The position numbers and the translations under genes were made by a program. Below, piece after piece: positions 32,482-40,731 of a DNA stretch of 64,000 nt. The notes beneath the pieces are model-generated. The model ran no database searches. It saw only the letters and a program-made list of their open reading frames with translations, and was not told where the DNA came from. Each line of letters begins with the position of its first letter. Position 1 is the stretch's first letter. The stretch lies in contig NZ_JASEEQ010000013.1 of assembly GCF_030019515.1 (NCBI RefSeq), forward strand, positions 87,663 to 151,662, in the 5' to 3' direction. The stretch comes from Nocardioides sp. (GTDB lineage Bacteria > Actinomycetota > Actinomycetes > Propionibacteriales > Nocardioidaceae).

Positions 32482-33237
32482 TCACATCGCGTTCGGCTCG
32501 GGGGAGTCGAAGTAGGGGTACTTCTTCATGAACGAGTCGAGCGCGGCGCCGCTGATCTCGGTGCAGTACTGCCAGACGCCCTCCTGCTTGGAGGCATCGG
32601 TCTCACCGGTGCCGCCCGCCGACCAGTGCGTGAACGCGATGTGCTGGCCGTCGGGGAAGCTCGCGCCGTTCTCGTCCTCGGAGGTCCACGGCAGCGCGAT
32701 GAACTTGTAGCGGAAGTTGTCGGTGCCGGCGAACTTCTCGGCGATCGCGCGCAGCTCGTTCAGGTCGGTGTCGTTCCCCGCGATGGTGTCGTCGTACCAC
32801 AGCAGCGTGTAGCCGTGCTCGAGGTTGTGCACCAGCGCCTCGAGCTCGGGCCGGTCCTCGGCGGTGTAGAACTTGCGCGCGAACGGTGCGGGCGCGACAC
32901 CCGACTCGTTCCAGTGGGGCCCGAACGCCGGCGGGGCATCGGTGTACTTCACCGGCGTGCCGGTCGGCACGTGGTTCTGGTTGCCTTCGGCCGTCTTGGT
33001 CTCGATGTCCTGGCACGCGGACGCGGGCGCGCCGATGTCGGCGAGCGCGAGCTTGTCGAACTCGCGGCCGTCCCACCAGTCCTTGACCGGCTTGTACGCC
33101 GCAGCCCCGATGATCAGCACGGCGACCAGGATGCACACGCCGACGATCGCGAGGCCGCGGCGCTGGTCGGCGCTCCTCTGCTTCTTGCGCATCTGCTCGA
33201 TGACCGCCTGGCGGTCGTTCTTGGCGGGCTTGGCCAC
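32482..33237 (-). CDS. DUF3105 membrane-anchored protein
   Basis: This 251-residue protein has a charged cytoplasmic N-terminus (KNDRQAVIEQMRKKQRSADQRRG), one transmembrane helix (LAIVGVCILVAVLIIGAAAY, about residues 29-48) and an extracytoplasmic DUF3105 domain. Conserved parts are YTDAPPAFGPHWNESG, ALVHNLEHGYTLLWYDD (with the His-Asn-x-Glu-His pattern) and FTHWSAGG. The function of the family is not known; the conserved histidines could bind a metal. Cys residues at about 74 and 228 may form a disulfide. It is convergent with manC. Confidence 0.85.
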   Translation of the reverse strand: MAKPAKNDRQAVIEQMRKKQRSADQRRGLAIVGVCILVAVLIIGAAAYKPVKDWWDGREFDKLALADIGAPASACQDIETKTAEGNQNHVPTGTPVKYTDAPPAFGPHWNESGVAPAPFARKFYTAEDRPELEALVHNLEHGYTLLWYDDTIAGNDTDLNELRAIAEKFAGTDNFRYKFIALPWTSEDENGASFPDGQHIAFTHWSAGGTGETDASKQEGVWQYCTEISGAALDSFMKKYPYFDSPEPNAM

Positions 33238-33299
33238 GGTGTTCGTCCTCAGTCGTGCGGGCGCGGTCGGGTCGGTCGTCGGCAGAGTCTACGGGGGCC

Positions 33300-34265
33300 T
33301 CAACGCCGCGCAGGCCGCAAGCGCGTCTCGCTCGGCGAATCGGTGTGGACCACGTCCCAACCGTGGGCGAACGCCAGGGCGGCCACCGGCCGGACCAGCC
33401 CGCGGGGAACGGTGACCAGCAGCTCGTAGCCCGCGGCGCCGCCCGAGTGCGAGGCGACCAGGCCGACCGTGTCGGCGATCGCGGCCGCCAGCTCCTCGGC
33501 CGCCGCGGGCGCGCCGAACGGCGCCCGGTCGCCGCGATCCCCCTTCAGGGCCCGGATCACGGCCTCGCGGGCGCCGTACCCGAAGAGGTCGGCACCCTCG
33601 GCACGGACCAGCGCCGCGGCCCCCGGGCCGTCCTCGCCCGGCGGGAGCACCAGGTCGGCGCGCCCCCGCACGACCGCGAACGGGCGGCCGGCGAGCTTGC
33701 CCTGGGCGAGCTCGGCCATGCCCGCCACCTCGTCGGCGACCGCCGGGAGGGTGACCTCGAGCTCGTTGCCCCACCGGTCGGTGCGCCCGGCGTACTCCTC
33801 GGCGACGACCAGCCCGGCGGCCCCGATCGCGATGTCGGTCTGGCCCTCGCGCCAGGCGCGCCCGGCGGTGTCGGTGACGACCACGGCGACGTTGTGGCCG
33901 GTGCGCTGCCGGATCCCCGCGCGCAGGCCGCGGGCGGATGCGTCCGGGTCCAGCGGGAGCAGCACCACCCGGCCGGCCGCGACGTTGGAGCTGTCGATGC
34001 CGGCCGCAGCCATGGTCAGGCCCAGGTGGTTGCGCACGATCGTGGTCGCCCCGCGGCGTGCGACGACCCGGGCGGTCTCGCCGGCGAGCGCCTGCTCGCG
34101 GGTGCCGGTCCGCACCCGGCCCTCGGCCTTGCTGACCACCTTGCTCGTCACGGCCACGATGTCGCCGTCGGCGAGGTCGACCAGCGCCGACAGCACGGCG
34201 ACCAGGTCGTCGCCGGGGCCGATCTCCGGCGCCCCGTCGGGTGCGGTGACCTCCAGGTGCGTCAT
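33300..34265 (-). CDS. cofE: Coenzyme F420-0:L-glutamate ligase (CofE/FbiB N-terminal type)
   Basis: This GTP-dependent ligase adds glutamate to F420-0 to make the gamma-polyglutamyl tail. The 321-residue protein has the CofE domain at about residues 1-235 (EIGPGDDLVAVL, IVAVTSKVVSKAEGR, VVVTDTAGRAWREGQTDIAIG, GRTDRWGNELEVTLPAVADEVAG). The remaining 85 residues are much shorter than the FMN-binding nitroreductase domain of mycobacterial FbiB (448 residues in total). The ATG at 34265 has CTGGAGAG about 6 nt upstream; an in-frame ATG at 34325 is less likely. It lies downstream of cofD on the same strand, and together they complete the F420 tail. Confidence 0.9.
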   Translation of the reverse strand: MTHLEVTAPDGAPEIGPGDDLVAVLSALVDLADGDIVAVTSKVVSKAEGRVRTGTREQALAGETARVVARRGATTIVRNHLGLTMAAAGIDSSNVAAGRVVLLPLDPDASARGLRAGIRQRTGHNVAVVVTDTAGRAWREGQTDIAIGAAGLVVAEEYAGRTDRWGNELEVTLPAVADEVAGMAELAQGKLAGRPFAVVRGRADLVLPPGEDGPGAAALVRAEGADLFGYGAREAVIRALKGDRGDRAPFGAPAAAEELAAAIADTVGLVASHSGGAAGYELLVTVPRGLVRPVAALAFAHGWDVVHTDSPSETRLRPARR

Positions 34266-34359
34266 CGTGCTCTCCAGACTGCGAGGACGTCGTGCGGACG
34301 GTGGCAGCGGTGACACCCTGCACATGACGTCCCGCGGACGCCGGCAGCAGTGGACCCGG

Positions 34360-35373
34360 TCATCCGCGGACCAGCTCGACGGCGGCCGCCGCCATCGCGG
34401 CGGTCGCGTCCGGGTCGGTCATCATCAGCGGCACCGCCCGGCACGCCAGGCCGCCGGCGAGCACCCGGTCGACCTGGTCGGCGTCGACCTCGTCGACCAG
34501 CCAGCCGTCGAGGACGCCGCCCGCCGAACGGGCGCCGTAGTGCAGGCCCACGCCGGCCGCGCTCACCTCGAGCCCGAGGGAGCCGAGCAGCTGGTTGGCC
34601 ATCCCGCGCACGTGGCTGCCACCGACGATGGGGGACAGGCCGACCACCGGCGCCCGGGTCACGCCGAGCGCGTCGCGCACCCCGGGGACCCCGAGGATGG
34701 TGCCGATCGACACCACGGGGTTGGACGGCGGCAGCACGACGAGGTCGGCGTCGACGATCGCGTCGATCACGCCGGGGGCGGGGGTCGCCTGGTCGAGGCC
34801 GACCACCACGACGGTCTCCGCCGGCACCTCGGCCCGCAGCCGGACCCAGTACTCCTGGAAGTGCACGACCCGTCGGCCGCTGGGCGACTCCGCGTCCGCG
34901 ATCGCCACGTGCGTCTCGACCCGCTCGTCGGTCATCGGCAGCAGCCGGAGCCGGCGTCCGTGGGCCGGGTCCAGCCACCTCTTGCACAGGGCCTCGGTGA
35001 CCTGGGAGAGCGGGTAGCCGGCGTCGAGCATCTGGGTGCGGACCAGGTGGGTGGCGATGTCGCGGTCCCCGAGGCCGAACCAGGTCGGCTCCACGCCGTA
35101 GGTCGCGAGCTCCTCCTTGACGCTCCACGTCTCCTCGCGGCGACCCCAGCCACGCTCGGGGTCGATCCCGTCGCCCAGCGTGTACATGACCGTGTCGAGG
35201 TCGGGGCACACCTTGAGACCGTGGATCCACAGGTCGTCGGCGGTGTTCGCCACGACGGTGACCACCGCATCGGGCGCGATGCCGGGGAGTACGCCCCCCG
35301 CGATGCCGTGGAGCAGACCCTGGAGGAACCGGGCGCCGCCCATGCCGCCGGACAGCACGGTGATCTTCTGCAT
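34360..35373 (-). CDS. cofD: 2-phospho-L-lactate/PEP transferase for F420 (CofD/FbiA)
   Basis: This enzyme joins the phospho(enol)pyruvyl or phospholactyl guanosine intermediate to the deazaflavin FO. The 337-residue protein is near the FbiA length of about 331. It begins ITVLSGGMGGARFLQGLLHGI (nucleotide-binding glycine-rich turn), followed by NTADDLWIHGLKVCPDLDTVMYTLGDGID and GDRDIATHLVRTQML, all typical. The ATG whose complement is at 35371-35373 is chosen over upstream in-frame codons because the family begins at MQKITVLSGG and AAGGTG precedes it. It is divergent from whiB2, the same arrangement as fbiA-whiB2 in mycobacteria. Confidence 0.95.
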   Translation of the reverse strand: MQKITVLSGGMGGARFLQGLLHGIAGGVLPGIAPDAVVTVVANTADDLWIHGLKVCPDLDTVMYTLGDGIDPERGWGRREETWSVKEELATYGVEPTWFGLGDRDIATHLVRTQMLDAGYPLSQVTEALCKRWLDPAHGRRLRLLPMTDERVETHVAIADAESPSGRRVVHFQEYWVRLRAEVPAETVVVVGLDQATPAPGVIDAIVDADLVVLPPSNPVVSIGTILGVPGVRDALGVTRAPVVGLSPIVGGSHVRGMANQLLGSLGLEVSAAGVGLHYGARSAGGVLDGWLVDEVDADQVDRVLAGGLACRAVPLMMTDPDATAAMAAAAVELVRG

Positions 35374-35440
35374 GCGGACACCTTGCCGCACCGGGACCGA
35401 CCGCTCGTCGCCGGTCCGACCCCCCATAGCAGATCCGGGG

Positions 35441-35470
35441 TTGACTTTCGGGGTACGACAGGCATGTAAT
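35441..35470 (+). promoter_or_regulatory. Promoter of whiB2 (TTGACT, 18 bp, TGTAAT)
   Basis: A -35 element TTGACT (35441-35446) and -10 element TGTAAT (35465-35470) are separated by 18 bp. The start codon is about 60 nt downstream, so the mRNA has a leader, unlike many genes here. Confidence 0.65.
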
Positions 35471-35529
35471 TCCCACAGTGTCGTTCACGATGTGCGGAGC
35501 GACCGTACCGGGTCGAAAGGGCGAGTGCC

Positions 35530-35784
35530 GTGAGAGAACTCTTTCTCCTCGACGGGGACGCCGAGGAAGCAGGCTGGCAGGAACGTGCGCTGTGCGCACA
35601 GACCGACCCTGAGGCGTTCTTCCCCGAAAAGGGAGGGTCGACCAGGGAGGCCAAGAAGGTCTGCCTGACATGCGAGGTGCGAGACGAGTGTCTCGAGTAC
35701 GCCTTGATGAACGACGAGCGCTTCGGCATCTGGGGCGGGCTCTCCGAGCGGGAGCGCCGCAAGCTGAAGAAGCGCGCGGTCTGA
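35530..35784 (+). CDS. whiB2: WhiB-family iron-sulfur transcription regulator (WhiB2/WhmD-like)
   Basis: WhiB proteins hold a [4Fe-4S] cluster and work with the primary sigma factor; WhiB2 is tied to septation and cell division. The 84-residue protein has cluster ligands Cys22, Cys45, Cys48 and Cys54 (spacing x22-C-x2-C-x5-C), the GIWGG turn at residues 66-70 and a basic C-terminus ERERRKLKKRAV. The GTG at 35530 follows a dedicated promoter. The position next to cofD/cofE and the glycosyltransferase/manB string is the conserved WhiB2 context. Confidence 0.93.
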   Translation: MRELFLLDGDAEEAGWQERALCAQTDPEAFFPEKGGSTREAKKVCLTCEVRDECLEYALMNDERFGIWGGLSERERRKLKKRAV

Positions 35785-35814
35785 CGCCGAGGCGACCGCC
35801 GAGGCCAACCTCGG

Positions 35815-35843
35815 GGCCGGCGCTGCGGAGTCGAGCGCCGGCC
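35815..35843 (+). terminator. Hairpin terminator after whiB2
   Basis: Arms 35815-35824 and 35834-35843 pair over 10 bp around a 9-nt loop, 30 bp after the whiB2 stop and before the -10 box of the next gene. Confidence 0.65.
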
Positions 35844-35867
35844 GAGGGGGCCTCACCCCCCGGCCGT

Positions 35868-35873
35868 TAGTCT
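35868..35873 (+). promoter_or_regulatory. -10 box TAGTCT, possible leaderless start
   Basis: The hexamer ends 8 nt before the GTG of the glycosyltransferase fusion gene at 35882. Confidence 0.45.
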
Positions 35874-35881
35874 TCGGGATC

Positions 35882-38734
35882 GTGGGTTCTTCGGTCTCAG
35901 CGCTGCTCGTCAGCCACGACGGCGCTCGGTGGCTGCCCGCCGTGATCGATGGACTGCGGGCCCAGCGCACGCCGGTGGACGACGTCGTCGTCGTCGACAC
36001 CACCAGCAGGGATGGCAGCGCCGACCTCCTCCACGACGCGTTCGGAGCGGTCGTCACGGCCCCCGGTTCCACGTCGTTCCCCGCCGCGGTGGGCCTGGGT
36101 CTCGATGAGCTGCGTGAGCGCGGCTCCACCAGCGAGTGGATCTGGATCCTCCACGACGACGCGAACCCCGATCCCGGCGCGCTCGCGGCGCTGCTGGCGG
36201 CGGCCGCCGCCGACCCCGAGGTCGACGTCCTCGGCCCGAAGCTGCGGGAGTGGCCCTCGCTGAGACGGCTCCTCGAGCTCGGCGTGACGATCTCGGGCAC
36301 GGGGCGCCGGCTGACCGGCCTCGAGCGCGGCGAGTACGACCAGGGCCAGCACGACGAGATCCGCGACGTGCTCGCGGTCAACACCGCCGGCATGCTCGTG
36401 CGCCGACGGGTGCTCGAGGAGCTCGGCGGCCTCGACCCGCAGCTGCCGATCTTCGGCAACGACATCGACTTCGGCTGGCGCGCCGCCATGGCCGGGCACC
36501 GCACGGTCGTCGTGCCCGACGCCGTCGTGTTCCACGCGGAGGCCGCGCACCGCGGCCTGCGGCGTACGCCGCTGACCGGGCGGCACACCCACTACCAGGA
36601 GCGCCGGGCCGCGCTGTACACGCTGCTGGTCAACGCCCGGCGCCGCTCGCTGCTGTGGCTGACCGTGCGGCTGGCGTTCGGCACGCTGCTGCGGATGATC
36701 GGCTTCCTGCTGGTCCGCGCGGTCGGCGAGGCGCTGGACGACCTGGCCGCGCTGCTGTCGATCTACGCCCACCCCGGAGAGGTGCGCGCGGCGCGACGTG
36801 CGCGCCGAGCCCGGGGCCCGCTCCTGGAGGAGCGGGCCCGGCCGCTGCTCGCGCCGTGGTGGCTGCCCTACCGACACGGCCTGGACTTCCTCGGCGACCT
36901 GGTCACGGCGGCGACCAACCAGGCCCAGGACGTCGCCGAGCGCCGCCGGATCGCGGCGGCCCAGCACGCCCCCGCGAGCACGGTCGCCCGGCCGCGCACC
37001 GAGGAGGACGAGCTCGCCGAGGACACCGGCGCGGTGGCGCGCTTCCTGACCAACCCGGTGGCCCTGGCACTCGCGGTCATCGTCCTCGCCGCGCTGGTCG
37101 GCGCCCGGGAGGCAGTCGGCAGCGTCGCGGGCGGCGGGCTCTCGCCGACCCCCTCCGGGGTGTCCGACTGGTGGCGTCTCCAGACCGAGACCTGGCACCC
37201 GCTCGGGACCGGGACCGCCGTCCCCGCGCCGCCGTACCTGCTTCCGCTGGCCCTGCTGGCCACGCTGCTCGGTGGGAGCCCCTCGGCCGCGGTGTCGGTC
37301 GTGCTCGTGCTCGCCGTGCCGGTCGGCCTCTGGGGGGCCTGGCGGTTCCTGCGGGTGGTCGGCCGCCTCGTGACGCCGACCGGCGCGCCGCGCTGGGCGC
37401 TGCTGTGGGGGTCGGCCACCTGGGCGCTGGTGCCGGTCGCCAGCGGTGGCTGGGGCGACGGGCGCCTCGGCGTCGTGGTCGTCGCCGCGCTGCTGCCGTG
37501 GCTCGCCCACGCCGCGCTCGGCTTCGCCGACCCGGACGCCGACCACCGCTGGCGGGCGGCCTGGCGGACCGGACTGCTGCTGGCGGTCGGGACCTCGTTC
37601 GCGCCCGTGCTGTGGCTGTTCGCGGTGCTGCTCGGTCTGGTGGTCCTCGCCGCCGCCTTCGCGATCGTCCGCGGCGCCGGCCGCGACCGGTCCGTCTGGG
37701 GCCCGCCCGCGACCGCGGTCGGCCTGGTCCCGCTGCTGCTCGCGCCGTGGTGGATCCCTGCCATCCAGCGGGGTGCCGCCGAGGCGCTGCTCCTCGACGT
37801 GGGCCGGCTCCCCGGGCCGGACGTGGACGGTCTCGGCCTGGTCACCGGGCGGCTCGGCGACCTGGGCGCCCCGTGGTGGCTGGGCGTGGTGCTGGCGGTC
37901 CTGGCAGTGCTCGCGCTGGTGCCGCGGGCCACCCGGATCCCCGTGCTGGTGTGCTGGGTGGTGGCCGCGGTCGCGGCCGTCCTGGCGGCCGTGCTCGGGA
38001 CCGTCACGGTCTCGATGGCCGCGACCTCCGCCGACGCCGGGCTCGGCGCGCTGGTCGTGGTGCTCCAGGGCGCCCTCGTGGTCGCGGTCACGACCGGTGC
38101 GATCGCCGCCGGGCAGGGCGACGCGACCTGGCGACGGGTTGCCGCCGTGGGGCTCGCGCTGGTGGCCGCCGCCGTACCGGTCGGCGGACTCGCATGGTGG
38201 TTCGCCGGGTCCGACCCCGCCCTCGCCGACGGCATCGACACCGACATCCCGGTGTACATGGTGCAGAGCTCCGAGAGCGGCGCCGCGCACGGGATCCTCG
38301 TGGTCCGCGGCAGCGTCGACGACGGCCTGACCTACACCGTCCGCCGCGGCGACGGCGTGACGCTCGGTGAGGACGAGATCCTCGACCTCACGGGTGCCGA
38401 CACGTCCTTCACCGCCGAGGTGCGCGAGCTGGTCTCCCGGCCGACCCCCGGCGTGATCGACCGGCTCGGGCGGAGCGGCATCGAGTACGTCGTCCTGCCG
38501 TCGCCGGCCGACGGCGACGTCGCCGCCGTGCTGGACGCGGCAGCCGGTCTGGTGCAGGCCAGCGCCGAGGACCGCACCACCCGGGCGTGGCAGGTCGACC
38601 GGCCGCTGGACTCCTCGGCCCTGGAGGGCCCGACGTCGTGGCTGCGCGTGCTGCTGCTCGTGGCCCAGGGAGTGGCGGTCGTCGTGGTCGCCGTGCTCTG
38701 CCTGCCCACCACCAGCCGGAGGCGGTCGTCGTGA
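35882..38734 (+). CDS. Glycosyltransferase family 2 fused to a large membrane domain
   Basis: This 950-residue protein has an N-terminal GT-A domain (residues 1-245: LLVSHDGARWLPAVIDGL, VVVDTTSRDGS, WILHDDANPDPGAL as metal site, IFGNDIDFGWRAAMAGH acceptor loop), a few helices near 250-285, a linker, and then about 13 transmembrane segments (about 385-760) with an extracytoplasmic C-terminal domain (about 765-905) and a last helix. The layout resembles actinobacterial enzymes that pair donor use inside with an outer-face step. It starts a coupled unit with the DUF5719 gene (GTGA overlap). Substrate is unknown; the GDP-mannose genes nearby suggest glycan synthesis. Confidence 0.85.
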   Translation: MGSSVSALLVSHDGARWLPAVIDGLRAQRTPVDDVVVVDTTSRDGSADLLHDAFGAVVTAPGSTSFPAAVGLGLDELRERGSTSEWIWILHDDANPDPGALAALLAAAAADPEVDVLGPKLREWPSLRRLLELGVTISGTGRRLTGLERGEYDQGQHDEIRDVLAVNTAGMLVRRRVLEELGGLDPQLPIFGNDIDFGWRAAMAGHRTVVVPDAVVFHAEAAHRGLRRTPLTGRHTHYQERRAALYTLLVNARRRSLLWLTVRLAFGTLLRMIGFLLVRAVGEALDDLAALLSIYAHPGEVRAARRARRARGPLLEERARPLLAPWWLPYRHGLDFLGDLVTAATNQAQDVAERRRIAAAQHAPASTVARPRTEEDELAEDTGAVARFLTNPVALALAVIVLAALVGAREAVGSVAGGGLSPTPSGVSDWWRLQTETWHPLGTGTAVPAPPYLLPLALLATLLGGSPSAAVSVVLVLAVPVGLWGAWRFLRVVGRLVTPTGAPRWALLWGSATWALVPVASGGWGDGRLGVVVVAALLPWLAHAALGFADPDADHRWRAAWRTGLLLAVGTSFAPVLWLFAVLLGLVVLAAAFAIVRGAGRDRSVWGPPATAVGLVPLLLAPWWIPAIQRGAAEALLLDVGRLPGPDVDGLGLVTGRLGDLGAPWWLGVVLAVLAVLALVPRATRIPVLVCWVVAAVAAVLAAVLGTVTVSMAATSADAGLGALVVVLQGALVVAVTTGAIAAGQGDATWRRVAAVGLALVAAAVPVGGLAWWFAGSDPALADGIDTDIPVYMVQSSESGAAHGILVVRGSVDDGLTYTVRRGDGVTLGEDEILDLTGADTSFTAEVRELVSRPTPGVIDRLGRSGIEYVVLPSPADGDVAAVLDAAAGLVQASAEDRTTRAWQVDRPLDSSALEGPTSWLRVLLLVAQGVAVVVVAVLCLPTTSRRRSS

Positions 38735-40158
38735 GCCACAGTGCACCAGCCGCCCCGGGGCGACGCTCGACGCGGCGCGGGTTCCGGCCCGACCTCACGA
38801 CGGTGCTCGCCGTCGGGCTGCCGATCCTCTGCGCGCTCGCCCTGCTCCTGGTCCAGGACCCCGGCGTGGACGACGTGGACCACCCGCCGACCCGCGTCGG
38901 GCTCACCCGGGCGACGGTCGTGTGTCCCTCCGGCCCGGAGGACGCCGGCGACGTCGCGCTCACGAGCGCGGTGGACGGCGCCCGTGGCCAGGTCCAGGTC
39001 GGCCTCGGCGACCAGCAGCGGACCGCGGACCTCACCGCAGGGCGGGTGACCACCGTCGCCGGTCTCGCCGGCCCCGTGGCGGTGGCCGGGGAGGACGACA
39101 CCGCTCCCGGCCTGGTCGCCGGCCGGTTCGGGACGAAGGAGCCGACGGCCGTCAGCTGCCCCGCGCCGGCACCGCACGCATGGTTCACCGGCGTCGGCGC
39201 GGGCGCCGGGCACACGTCCATCCTCGAGCTCGCCAACCCGGACTCCGGCACCGCGGTCGCCGACGTCACCGTCTACGGCCGCGGCGGTGTCGTCGAGGCC
39301 GCTGGGCTGCGTGGCGTCTCGGTCCCCGGGGGCAGCAGCGTCCGGCTCGACCTCGGGTCGGTGATCCCACGTCGGGACGAGCTGGCCATCGAGGTCGTCG
39401 CCTCGCGGGGCCGTCTCGGTGCGAGCGTGCTCGACCGCTACGACGAGGTCGGTGCCGCCGAGCTCACCCAGGACTGGCTGCCCGCCCAGACCGAGCCGGC
39501 CACCGACAACCTGCTGATGGGGCTCGCGCCCGGCGGCGGACGCCGTACCCTCGTGGTCGCCAACGGGACCGACGACGAGGTGCGGGCCGACGTCCGCGTC
39601 GTCACGGACGAATCGGTGTTCGCGCCGAAGGGGCTGCGGGAGATCCGGATCGCGCCGCAGAGCGTGCAGCGGGTCGCGGTCTCCAGCGTGCTCGGCCCCG
39701 CGATCGCCGACGGCGCGACCGGCCTGCTCGTCAGCGCGACCGGGCCCGTCACGACGACGCTGCGGTCCTTCGTCGAGGGCGACCTCTCGCACGCGGTCGC
39801 CGACCCGGCCCTGGACCGCCCCGCCACCGTGCTGCTCCCCGAGGGCGGCAAGGGCGTCACGAAGACGGTCGAGCTGAGCGGGGCGACCCGCACCGGCTCG
39901 GTGACCGTGGTCGCGCGCTCCGCGTCCGGACGGGAGCTCGACAGCACCCGGGTCGACGTCACCCCCGACCGCGGGGTCACGGTGAAGCTCCCTGCGGATG
40001 CCGTCCTGGTGACCGTCACCCCCGAGCGCACCAGCATCAGCGGCGCCGTGCTGGTCTCGGTGAAGGGCACGGGCCGGGCCACGGGCGCGGCCGTGGTGCC
40101 GCTGACGACGCCCGCCCTGAACGGACTGGTGCCCGACGTGCGGCCCGGCCTGCCCTGA
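38731..40158 (+). CDS. DUF5719 family exported protein
   Basis: This 475-residue protein has one N-terminal transmembrane helix or uncleaved signal (TVLAVGLPILCALALLLVQ, about residues 26-44) and a long beta-rich extracytoplasmic part. Conserved family features are the paired cysteines (VVCPSGPEDAG and AVSCPAPAP), a GHTSILELANPDSGTAVADVTVYG segment and LLVSATGPVTTTLRSFVEG. The function is not known. Overlap of its GTG with the stop of the glycosyltransferase-membrane fusion implies tight coupling and perhaps a complex. A long inverted repeat follows its stop. Confidence 0.82.
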   Translation: MSHSAPAAPGRRSTRRGFRPDLTTVLAVGLPILCALALLLVQDPGVDDVDHPPTRVGLTRATVVCPSGPEDAGDVALTSAVDGARGQVQVGLGDQQRTADLTAGRVTTVAGLAGPVAVAGEDDTAPGLVAGRFGTKEPTAVSCPAPAPHAWFTGVGAGAGHTSILELANPDSGTAVADVTVYGRGGVVEAAGLRGVSVPGGSSVRLDLGSVIPRRDELAIEVVASRGRLGASVLDRYDEVGAAELTQDWLPAQTEPATDNLLMGLAPGGGRRTLVVANGTDDEVRADVRVVTDESVFAPKGLREIRIAPQSVQRVAVSSVLGPAIADGATGLLVSATGPVTTTLRSFVEGDLSHAVADPALDRPATVLLPEGGKGVTKTVELSGATRTGSVTVVARSASGRELDSTRVDVTPDRGVTVKLPADAVLVTVTPERTSISGAVLVSVKGTGRATGAAVVPLTTPALNGLVPDVRPGLP

Positions 40159-40166
40159 CTCATCTC

Positions 40167-40231
40167 CCGTCGAGTGACGTGAACTGGCTGGCTTCTGTAC
40201 CTGCAAGCAGCCAGCACGCGTCACTCGACGG
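40167..40231. terminator. Bidirectional hairpin, 24-bp arms with three mismatches
   Basis: Arms 40167-40190 and 40208-40231 are inverted copies around a 17-nt loop, between convergent genes. The right arm includes the stop codon of the metallopeptidase-family gene. Its size and sequence would also fit a mobile palindromic repeat. Confidence 0.7.
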
Positions 40232-40682
40232 AGTCGTCGCCGTCGTACCTCGGGTCCACCTGCTCGGCGTCGATGCCGAGCAGCTCGGCGACCTGCTCGA
40301 CGATCACGGTGAGGACCATCGCCTCGAGCTCGGTGCGGTTCTCGCAGCGGTGCTCGATCGGGCGGCGGAACAGCACCAGGCGGGTCGGGGTGGCGCCGGA
40401 CCCGCGGACGAGCGAGGACAGCGGGACGGTCCCGGGGGACCAGTCGTCGGGGATCTGGGGGGTGTCCTCGACGGCGTACTCCACCAGCCCCAGCCGGTCC
40501 TGCCAGCGCGCGTCGATGTCGGTGACGATGTCGAGGGCGAGGTCGTCGAAGCGCTCACGGGCGGTGCGCAGCTCGGGCCGTCCGGGGACGGCCGGCAGCA
40601 CCGCGGGGCCGCGCATCCCGCGGCCGCGCCGGTCGCGCACGCGCCGCCTCGGTGGGCCGTTCTCGGGCCGGAGGTCCTCCAC
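40221..40682 (-). CDS. Metallopeptidase-family protein without HExxH (Rv3259-like)
   Basis: This 153-residue protein sits in the conserved slot of the zincin-like family between DUF5719 and DUF3499. Its N-terminus is arginine-rich, the middle LALDIVTDIDARWQDRLGLVEYAVEDTP is typical, and RLVLFRRPIEHRCENRTEL precedes the helix that carries HExxH in true zincins. Here that helix reads VIVEQVAELLGID, with EQVAE at residues 129-133 in place of HExxH, so zinc hydrolysis is unlikely. The GTG start is 6 nt after TAGGCT on this strand. It is divergent from the DUF3499 gene. Confidence 0.8.
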   Translation of the reverse strand: MEDLRPENGPPRRRVRDRRGRGMRGPAVLPAVPGRPELRTARERFDDLALDIVTDIDARWQDRLGLVEYAVEDTPQIPDDWSPGTVPLSSLVRGSGATPTRLVLFRRPIEHRCENRTELEAMVLTVIVEQVAELLGIDAEQVDPRYDGDDSVE

Positions 40683-40688
40683 GCCGCG

Positions 40689-40694
40689 AGCCTA
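40689..40694 (-). promoter_or_regulatory. -10 box TAGGCT, leaderless start
   Basis: Read on the minus strand, it ends 6 nt before the GTG of the metallopeptidase-family gene. Confidence 0.55.
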
Positions 40695-40718
40695 ATCCGG
40701 ACGGGTGCGCGTGGCGGG

Positions 40719-40724
40719 TAGCGT
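40719..40724 (+). promoter_or_regulatory. -10 box TAGCGT, leaderless start
   Basis: The hexamer ends 7 nt before the GTG at 40732 and rules out an in-frame upstream GTG at 40705, which precedes the box. Confidence 0.55.
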
Positions 40725-40731
40725 CGGGACC

